Shown piece by piece: positions 15,005 to 19,940 of a stretch of DNA of 19,940 nucleotides. Numbering within the stretch: position 1 is the stretch's first letter; every line of letters starts with the position of its first letter. Made by a program: the position numbers and the translations under genes. The stretch is from Holophagales bacterium. Its GTDB lineage: Bacteria > Acidobacteriota > Holophagae > Holophagales > Holophagaceae. The notes under the pieces are model-generated. The model made no database searches, had not been told where the DNA came from, and saw nothing but the letters and a program-made list of their open reading frames with translations. Location: NCBI GenBank assembly GCA_031281385.1, contig JAITFL010000085.1, positions 1 through 19,940 of the forward strand, given 5' to 3'.

Positions 15005-18000
15005 ATGAAAAATGAAAATAATTTCCCAGGTCAAGTGGCCTACAAAGTAGGTTTGGACTTAGGCTGTTCCTCCATTGGCTGGTGCGTGATCCAATGCGCT
15101 TGGGACGATAGCGGACAGAGATGGAGGCCAAATGGCATAGAGGGTCTTGGCGTGAGGATTTTCACGGCGGGGACAGAGGGGGACATTGAAAAGGGGCGGG
15201 ACGAAAGCCGCGGGATAAAGCGGAGGATGGCGAGGGGCGCAAGGCGCAACCTTGCAAGGCGGGCCGGTAGGATGCACGGTCTCTACTTGGCCTTGGTCAA
15301 AGCGGGGCTTTTGCCCGAACCGCCAGACTTGAACAAAGGGCCATTGGCCCCAATCATTGACAGAAGCCTAAAAGAATTGGACTTAGAGCTAATCAGAATG
15401 GGCGGGGATGCTTCCAAGCTGCCTTACGACCTGAGAGCCAAGGCGTTGGACAACCAATTGAAGCCATTTGAACTTGGACGGGTGTTCTATCACTTGGCCC
15501 AACGCAGGGGCTTTAAAAGCAACAAGAGGGCCGATGCAAGAACGGACGGCGAAGAGCGCGGCAAAGTCAAGGAAGGCATCAGGCGACAGCAGGAAAAGAT
15601 GGGAGAAAAGGGCGCAAGGACTATTGGCGAAATGCTTTGCAAAGAAGACCCCGAAATAGAGCGCATCCGTGCCAGATACAATTCTAGGGACATGATAGAG
15701 CACGAGTTCAACGCCATCTGGGAAAAGCAAAAGGAATTTCATCCAAAGCTCTTGACGGAAGGGCTGAGGTCAAACTTGCACGAACACATTTTCTTCCAGC
15801 GCCCCCTGAAATCAGTGGATCACTTGGTGGGCTATTGCAGTTTGGAGCAGGGCAGGTGGGTTAAAGTGTTGCGCAGAAAAAGGCGGGACGGGAGAAAGTT
15901 TGACGAACCCAAGCAGATGCGGGTTTACAAGGCTCCGCGCCGCCTAGCCTTGGCGGATCCACTTGCACAGCGCGTAAGGCTGTTGCAACGCTTAAACGAC
16001 CTCAAGATAAACCATGCAGATGGCACTTCAAGCCCCTTGTCGCTGGAGCAGAGATCTGAGCTGTTGGCCAAAATGCAAAATGGCGATGTTGCATTTAAGG
16101 AAGTCAAAAAACTTCTCAAATTGGGCAAAGAAGACAGCCTAAATCTGGAGAGCGGCCAAAAATCGTTGGTCGGCAACCGCACGGCTGGGAAAATGAGGGC
16201 GGTGCTTGGGGATGCATGGGATTCATATTCCGAGTTAGACAAATCCAAACTAGTGTATCTGTTGGTTAAGGCTCAAAGCACAGATGAACTGGTGACAAAA
16301 TTGAAAACAGAATGGGGCTTTGACATGGACAGGGCGGCGCAATTGGCCGATGCCGACTTGGAAGATGGGTATTTGTCGTTTAGCCGCACAGCATGCGAAA
16401 AGTTGTTGCCAGGCCTAGAGGCGGGGAGAAGCCTAAATACTATCAGGGAAGAGTTGTATGGAGCTTCCAAACCTAGTGAACCATTGGATTCATTGCCCAT
16501 CGTGACCCAAGCTTTTCCAGACTTACGGAATCCAGTGGTCAGCCGCGTTTTGACCGAGCTGCGTAAAGTGGTTAAGGCCATTATCAGGAAATGGGGCCTG
16601 CCTCAGTCTTTTACTTTGGAACTTGCAAGGGAGCTCAAAAACAGCCGCGAAACCCGAAAGGTCATCACAAAGAACATTGAAGAACGCACCAATGAACGTG
16701 ACAAAGCAAGGAATATCCTAATTGACAGAGGACTAGTTGTGAAGCCAAAAGCGCGTGACGTAGAAAAATATTTGCTCTGGGAGGAATGTGGTGGAATAGA
16801 GGCTAAGTGTCCATACACAGGAAAAATCATTTCATTGACAGATTTGTTTTCTACAAACAGTCCATGGGACATTGAACATATAATCCCTTACAGCAGGTCT
16901 TTGAACGATTCTTTTGCAAACAAAACACTCTGCTGGGAAAAATTCAACCGCAACGAAAAACACAACAAATTGCCGATGGAGTTGAGTCCTGCAAAAATAG
17001 AAGAAATATTGAACAGGGTGCAGGCATGGCCTAATAGTGCGACTAAAGCGAAGAAGTTGAGGCGGTTCAGGCAAACCGAGGTTGACCAAAACTTCATATC
17101 CTCCCAGCTTAACGACACCGCCTACGCTACCCGCTTGGCGTGTGATTATTTGGCCCTGTTGTATGGTGGTCGTTCAGATAATCAAGGACAACACATATTT
17201 GCCTCTAAAGGCCAGGCTACTGCGCAGCTTCGGGGCGTGTGGAAGATGAACGAGTTGCTTGGGGGCAGGGAAAAGAACCGGGGCGACCACAGGCATCACG
17301 CTATAGACGCTCTTGTGATAGCTCTTAGCACACACGAGATTCTTAAAACCCTAGCATACGCATCAAAAAATCCCACAGACATAAACCGTGTAAAATTCTC
17401 AAAGATACCGCCGCCATGGGATAATTTCATTGGAGGCGTGGAACAGTCCCTTGGTCAAGTGATCATTAGCAGACAGTTGAAACGCAAACTCTCGGGGAGG
17501 CTGCACGAAGAGACCAACTACGGAGCCATTGACGAAAAAATAAAAACGTCCCGCGTTGCTGTGGAAGCATTGACCAAAAAGCAGATAGCAGACATAGTCA
17601 ATCCAGTTATCAAAGATAGGGTATTGGCCCAGCTTGAGGCTTTGGGCAAAGATGACCCAAAACAAGCATTTAAGGACAGAAAAGATCACCCATATTTGCA
17701 GGCAAAGGACGGCAGACACATCCCGATACATAAAGTGAAGCTGGCCTATAATCAGTCAACTGTTGAGGTTGGAGCAGAATTCCGTAAAAGGAATGTGATA
17801 CCCGATTCAAACCATCACATGGCCGTATATGAGGTGCAAGATTCCAAGGGGCGTACAAAGTGGGACTATGAGGTTGTTTCGCTGTTGGATGCGACCATGA
17901 GGCACTCTCAAGGGCTGCCTGTCGTAGATAAGAAACCAGGCTTCGTGATGACGTTAAGTGCCGGAGATACAGTCATGTATGAACAGGAAGGCAAGAAAAT

Positions 18001-18190
18001 TCAAGCTTGGGTAAGAACTGTCGTTTCTGATGGAAGAGTAGGCTTGGTTGTCCATACAGACGCCCGCAAAAAAGAGGAACAAAAAAAAGACGGAGCATTT
18101 AAAGAATTTGCTATCAATACGCTTAGAGAGTTGCATTGCGTCAAAACTCAAATTGATCCAGTTGGAGAAATCAGGGTATGCCGTGACTGA
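15005..18190 (+). CDS. cas9: Type II-C CRISPR-associated endonuclease Cas9
   Basis: This is the RNA-guided DNA endonuclease, using crRNA:tracrRNA to cut both strands. From ATG 15005 it is 1061 aa, the compact size of subtype II-C. Motifs in order: RuvC-I KVGLDLGCSSIGW with Asp18; the arginine-rich bridge helix RRMARGARRNLARRAGRMHG; RuvC-II FTLELARELK with Glu539; HNH CPYTG then DIEHIIPYSRSLNDSFANKT with His625, continuing to NRNEKHNK; and RuvC-III GDHRHHAIDALVIAL with His765 and Asp768. The C-terminal PAM-interacting region ends near RELHCVKTQIDPVGEIRVC. All catalytic residues are present, so it looks active. The start is chosen because GGAG lies 6 nt upstream and the next ATG upstream in frame (14924) would be read through the anti-repeat. 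The frame is open back to 14165. The central HNH part is visibly more A+T-rich than the neighbouring genes. cas1 overlaps its end by 8 nt. Confidence 0.97.
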   Translation: MKNENNFPGQVAYKVGLDLGCSSIGWCVIQCAWDDSGQRWRPNGIEGLGVRIFTAGTEGDIEKGRDESRGIKRRMARGARRNLARRAGRMHGLYLALVKAGLLPEPPDLNKGPLAPIIDRSLKELDLELIRMGGDASKLPYDLRAKALDNQLKPFELGRVFYHLAQRRGFKSNKRADARTDGEERGKVKEGIRRQQEKMGEKGARTIGEMLCKEDPEIERIRARYNSRDMIEHEFNAIWEKQKEFHPKLLTEGLRSNLHEHIFFQRPLKSVDHLVGYCSLEQGRWVKVLRRKRRDGRKFDEPKQMRVYKAPRRLALADPLAQRVRLLQRLNDLKINHADGTSSPLSLEQRSELLAKMQNGDVAFKEVKKLLKLGKEDSLNLESGQKSLVGNRTAGKMRAVLGDAWDSYSELDKSKLVYLLVKAQSTDELVTKLKTEWGFDMDRAAQLADADLEDGYLSFSRTACEKLLPGLEAGRSLNTIREELYGASKPSEPLDSLPIVTQAFPDLRNPVVSRVLTELRKVVKAIIRKWGLPQSFTLELARELKNSRETRKVITKNIEERTNERDKARNILIDRGLVVKPKARDVEKYLLWEECGGIEAKCPYTGKIISLTDLFSTNSPWDIEHIIPYSRSLNDSFANKTLCWEKFNRNEKHNKLPMELSPAKIEEILNRVQAWPNSATKAKKLRRFRQTEVDQNFISSQLNDTAYATRLACDYLALLYGGRSDNQGQHIFASKGQATAQLRGVWKMNELLGGREKNRGDHRHHAIDALVIALSTHEILKTLAYASKNPTDINRVKFSKIPPPWDNFIGGVEQSLGQVIISRQLKRKLSGRLHEETNYGAIDEKIKTSRVAVEALTKKQIADIVNPVIKDRVLAQLEALGKDDPKQAFKDRKDHPYLQAKDGRHIPIHKVKLAYNQSTVEVGAEFRKRNVIPDSNHHMAVYEVQDSKGRTKWDYEVVSLLDATMRHSQGLPVVDKKPGFVMTLSAGDTVMYEQEGKKIQAWVRTVVSDGRVGLVVHTDARKKEEQKKDGAFKEFAINTLRELHCVKTQIDPVGEIRVCRD

Positions 18191-19076
18191 CCGCGTTTTG
18201 GAAATAGCCGAAACACCGGCAAAAATCAAGTTGCACTTGGATTGTCTTCGCATCGAAACTCAAGGCAATGACCCCATGCGGGTGCCAGTGGAAGAAATTG
18301 GCATGCTGTTGCTCGCCAACCCGTCCGTGCAAATCAGCGCTGCGGCGCTGCAATCTATAGCCAAGGCGGGCGGCTCAGTGCTGCTTTGCAATGAAAAATG
18401 CCTTCCAATCGCAGAACTGCTGCCTCTGCAAAACCACTCTCTGCATTCGGAGAGGCTGCGAAAGCAGGTCGAGGCAAAAGAACCCCTAAAAAAACGCCTG
18501 TGGCAGCAGATTGTGCAGGCCAAGTTAAAGACACAGGGTGCGTTGTTGCAGCGGTTGTGGGGCATGGATCATGGCTTGACTACGATGGCGAGGCTTGTTC
18601 GCAGTGGGGACGCAGACAACTTGGAAGGGCAGGGGGCTAGGAAATACTGGGCCAAATTGTTTGGCGATAAAGATTTTGTGAGGGACAGGGAAGCATCAGA
18701 TCAGAACCGCTTTTTGAACTACGGCTATGCCATAGTTCGCGCCCAAGTCGCGAGGGCGATATGTAGCACCGGGCTGAATCCATCTTTGGGGCTTCACCAT
18801 CACAATCGCTATGACGCATTTCCCTTGGCAGATGACCTGATTGAGCCGTTTAGGGTCTTTGTTGATGAAAAGGTGGTCGAGATGCTCAAAGAGCATGACC
18901 CCATGGAAGAAATGACGTCCAGCGTACGCAGAGAGCTGATCGGTGTGCTGCATAGACGCGTAGAATTAAGTGGAGAGTCCTTACTTTTGTCCCATGCAAT
19001 TCTAAAATGCGCCCAAGGGCTGGCTGCCATCATCTTAGGGGAAAAAACGGATCGCTTGGCTTTCCCTGCCCAATGA
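18183..19076 (+). CDS. cas1: CRISPR-associated endonuclease Cas1 (spacer integrase)
   Basis: Cas1 with Cas2 captures prespacers and integrates them at the array. From GTG 18183 the product is 297 aa (MTDRVLEIAETPAKIKLHLD), the normal type II length. AGGG lies 6 nt before the GTG and the gene overlaps the cas9 end (8 nt), suggesting translational coupling. An upstream in-frame ATG at 18048 would add 45 residues from within cas9 and is rejected. The active-site features are Glu148 in EGQGARKYW, the histidines at 205-207 in LGLHHHNRYDAF, and the acidic DDLIEPFR (residues 217-224). The last codons overlap cas2 (ATGA). Confidence 0.96.
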   Translation: MTDRVLEIAETPAKIKLHLDCLRIETQGNDPMRVPVEEIGMLLLANPSVQISAAALQSIAKAGGSVLLCNEKCLPIAELLPLQNHSLHSERLRKQVEAKEPLKKRLWQQIVQAKLKTQGALLQRLWGMDHGLTTMARLVRSGDADNLEGQGARKYWAKLFGDKDFVRDREASDQNRFLNYGYAIVRAQVARAICSTGLNPSLGLHHHNRYDAFPLADDLIEPFRVFVDEKVVEMLKEHDPMEEMTSSVRRELIGVLHRRVELSGESLLLSHAILKCAQGLAAIILGEKTDRLAFPAQ

Positions 19077-19633
19077 GCGACATTCCTGGGTATCGCGCCG
19101 TGTGGCTGCTCGTGATGTTTGATTTGCCCGTTGACGATGCAGAGGCTCGCCGCCGCTATACCAAATTTCGCAAAGAACTGTTGAAGGACGGCTTTTTGAT
19201 GTTGCAGTTTTCTGTCTATGGGCGTTTTTGCCCATCGGAGGAAGCGGCAGATGTTCATCGCAAGAAAGTGCGCCGCGCAATCCCTGAGCAAGGCGAGGTG
19301 CGTATCATCCATGTGACAGACCGCCAATTTGCCAAGATGGAGGTGATGAGGGGAAAACGGCGCGTTCCGCCCGAAGAAACCCCGCCTCTCCTGCTTTTGA
19401 TGCGACCCAAAAAGGGAACAACCCCACTCAAATCAGTAATTGAGTGGGGTTGCAGTGTACTTGAACAGGCCCTTGTTGTGAACCACAGCATGAGTCCGTT
19501 CATGTTGTCGTTCATTGTCAGTGTACTTGAACAGGCCCTTGTTGTGAACCACAGCCCGGGCTATGCCAAGTGCGAGAGGCACCGCAGTGTACTTGAACAG
19601 GCCCTTGTTGTGAACCACAGCTTGACGATGTAG
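19073..19633 (+). CDS. cas2: CRISPR-associated protein Cas2, frame running into the array
   Basis: Cas2 is the structural partner of Cas1 in spacer acquisition. The core (about residues 1-110) matches the type II family: WLLVMFDLPVDDAEARRRYT with Asp17, then LLKDGFLMLQFSVYGRFCPS, then VRIIHVTDRQFAKMEVMRGK and a terminal PPLLLLM. Relatives normally stop near here. This frame continues through RPKKGTTPLKSVIEWG, then through array repeats 1 to 3, each read as SVLEQALVVNHS (residues 128-139, 150-161, 172-183). It stops at TAG 19631-19633 inside spacer 3, giving 186 aa. The ATGA overlap with cas1 implies coupled translation. Either the tail is real and spacer-encoded, or a stop has been lost or misread. 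The Cas2 identity is secure; the true C-terminus is not. Confidence 0.92.
   Translation: MSDIPGYRAVWLLVMFDLPVDDAEARRRYTKFRKELLKDGFLMLQFSVYGRFCPSEEAADVHRKKVRRAIPEQGEVRIIHVTDRQFAKMEVMRGKRRVPPEETPPLLLLMRPKKGTTPLKSVIEWGCSVLEQALVVNHSMSPFMLSFIVSVLEQALVVNHSPGYAKCERHRSVLEQALVVNHSLTM
19419..19452 (-). terminator. Hairpin between cas2 and the array, terminator-like on the minus strand
   Basis: There is a perfect 13-bp inverted repeat, CAACCCCACTCAA (19419-19431) and TTGAGTGGGGTTG (19440-19452), with an 8-nt loop. It ends 1 nt before repeat 1. Read leftward it is followed by TTCCCTTTTT, as in a Rho-independent terminator for an array transcript. Read rightward it has no T-run. It also lies within the extended cas2 frame. 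Confidence 0.65.
19454..19482 (-). promoter_or_regulatory. Promoter embedded in each CRISPR repeat (shown for repeat 1)
   Basis: On the minus strand the repeat contains TTCACA (plus 19477-19482), 17 nt, then TACACT as its last six bases (plus 19454-19459). Transcription would start inside the adjoining spacer. The same elements recur in all seven repeats. The Neisseria II-C repeat likewise ends in a -10 (TACAAT) and drives individual crRNAs. For repeat 1 itself the transcript would enter the terminator hairpin at once. Confidence 0.6.
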
Positions 19634-19940
19634 TTCACGCCGCCCGCCTTAGTGTACTTGAACAGGCCCTTGTTGTGAACCACAGCCACGTCGCGCTCGT
19701 GGCTTTTTACCGCGCAGTGTACTTGAACAGGCCCTTGTTGTGAACCACAGCCGCGCCTTGGCGTTGCCCATCGCTTGCCGCAGTGTACTTGAACAGGCCC
19801 TTGTTGTGAACCACAGCGCGGCCAGGTCTATCGCCTGCCGCGCCCGCAGTGTACTTGAACAGGCCCTTGTTGTGAACCACAGCCCTGTTCAGTGGTGGTA
19901 AAGCCTCGGCATGAGTGTACTTGAGAACGGCAGTGAAGTC
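19454..19940 (-). CRISPR. Type II-C CRISPR array, 7 full repeats plus a degenerate terminal repeat
   Basis: The 36-nt repeats (plus-strand form starts AGTGTACTTGAACAGG and ends GTGAACCACAGC) are at 19454, 19520, 19586, 19651, 19716, 19782 and 19848, all identical. An eighth at 19914 keeps the first 11 bases and then diverges, and is cut by the window edge. Seven spacers are 30, 30, 29, 29, 30, 30 and 30 nt. The minus strand is assigned as crRNA sense for four reasons: the tracrRNA anti-repeat pairs with that strand; the crRNA would begin with GCTGTGG as in related systems; each repeat holds a leftward promoter; and a leftward terminator lies at 19419-19452. In II-C loci the degenerate repeat marks the 5' end of the transcript, as here. 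Confidence 0.97.

Noticed and set aside
18048..18182. Longer Cas1 starting at ATG 18048
   Set aside because: The extra 45 residues are the out-of-frame end of cas9 and resemble no Cas1. GTG 18183 gives the usual N-terminus and overlap.
14165..18190. A genuine 1341-aa DUF2520-Cas9 fusion protein
   Set aside because: The linker is antisense tracrRNA (anti-repeat, stem-loop, terminator), and cas9 has its own ribosome-binding site and a normal II-C length from 15005.
19454..19940. Array transcribed rightward from cas2
   Set aside because: The plus-strand repeat would be identical in sense to the tracrRNA anti-repeat rather than complementary, and the hairpin before repeat 1 has no rightward T-run.

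Overview
The window comes from a diderm, flagellated bacterium. It has a flagellar rod/MS-ring operon, a signal-peptide-bearing Omp85/BamA-type outer membrane protein, a leucyl/phenylalanyl-tRNA-protein transferase and a secreted S9 peptidase. SpoIID-like, S9 and large Omp85 proteins together would fit Acidobacteriota (Holophagae-like) or a comparable deep diderm phylum. That placement is a low-confidence inference from gene content only.

Layout. (1) 1-2874, minus strand: flgB-flgC-fliE-fliF, with fliF cut by the window edge and a possible sigma-54 site upstream of flgB. (2) 3039-9497, plus strand: a STAS anti-sigma-factor antagonist, a 1068-aa Omp85 protein, a secreted S9 prolyl-oligopeptidase-family peptidase and a GNAT acetyltransferase. 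(3) 9498-14164: the spoIID-like and aat genes, separated by three long intergenic blocks (about 660, 450 and 570 bp). These blocks are diverged copies of one modular repeat family, built from a 32-bp tandem unit, a CTACATA-loop hairpin, a nested long hairpin, several CCGGG/CCCGG hairpins and a conserved 80-nt tail. (4) 14165-19940: a ProC-like Rossmann/DUF2520 gene without its own stop codon, then a complete type II-C CRISPR-Cas locus (tracrRNA, cas9, cas1, cas2, array).

CRISPR-Cas locus. Cas9 (1061 aa) has all RuvC and HNH motifs. A 36-nt anti-repeat just upstream of cas9 on the minus strand, followed by a stem-loop and a clean Rho-independent terminator, defines a tracrRNA of about 130 nt. 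The array (seven 36-nt repeats plus a degenerate eighth, spacers of 29-30 nt) is best read leftward, toward the cas genes. Each repeat read on the minus strand carries a -35-like TTCACA, 17 nt, and a -10-like TACACT ending exactly at the spacer. A terminator-like hairpin with a minus-strand T-run lies between the array and cas2. The cas2 frame has no stop before the array and reads through three repeats in frame.

Most interesting signals: the per-repeat promoters and antiparallel array; cas2 read-through into the array; the tracrRNA lying inside an open frame that joins DUF2520 to Cas9; and the modular intergenic repeats, whose nested hairpin shows compensatory base changes between copies.
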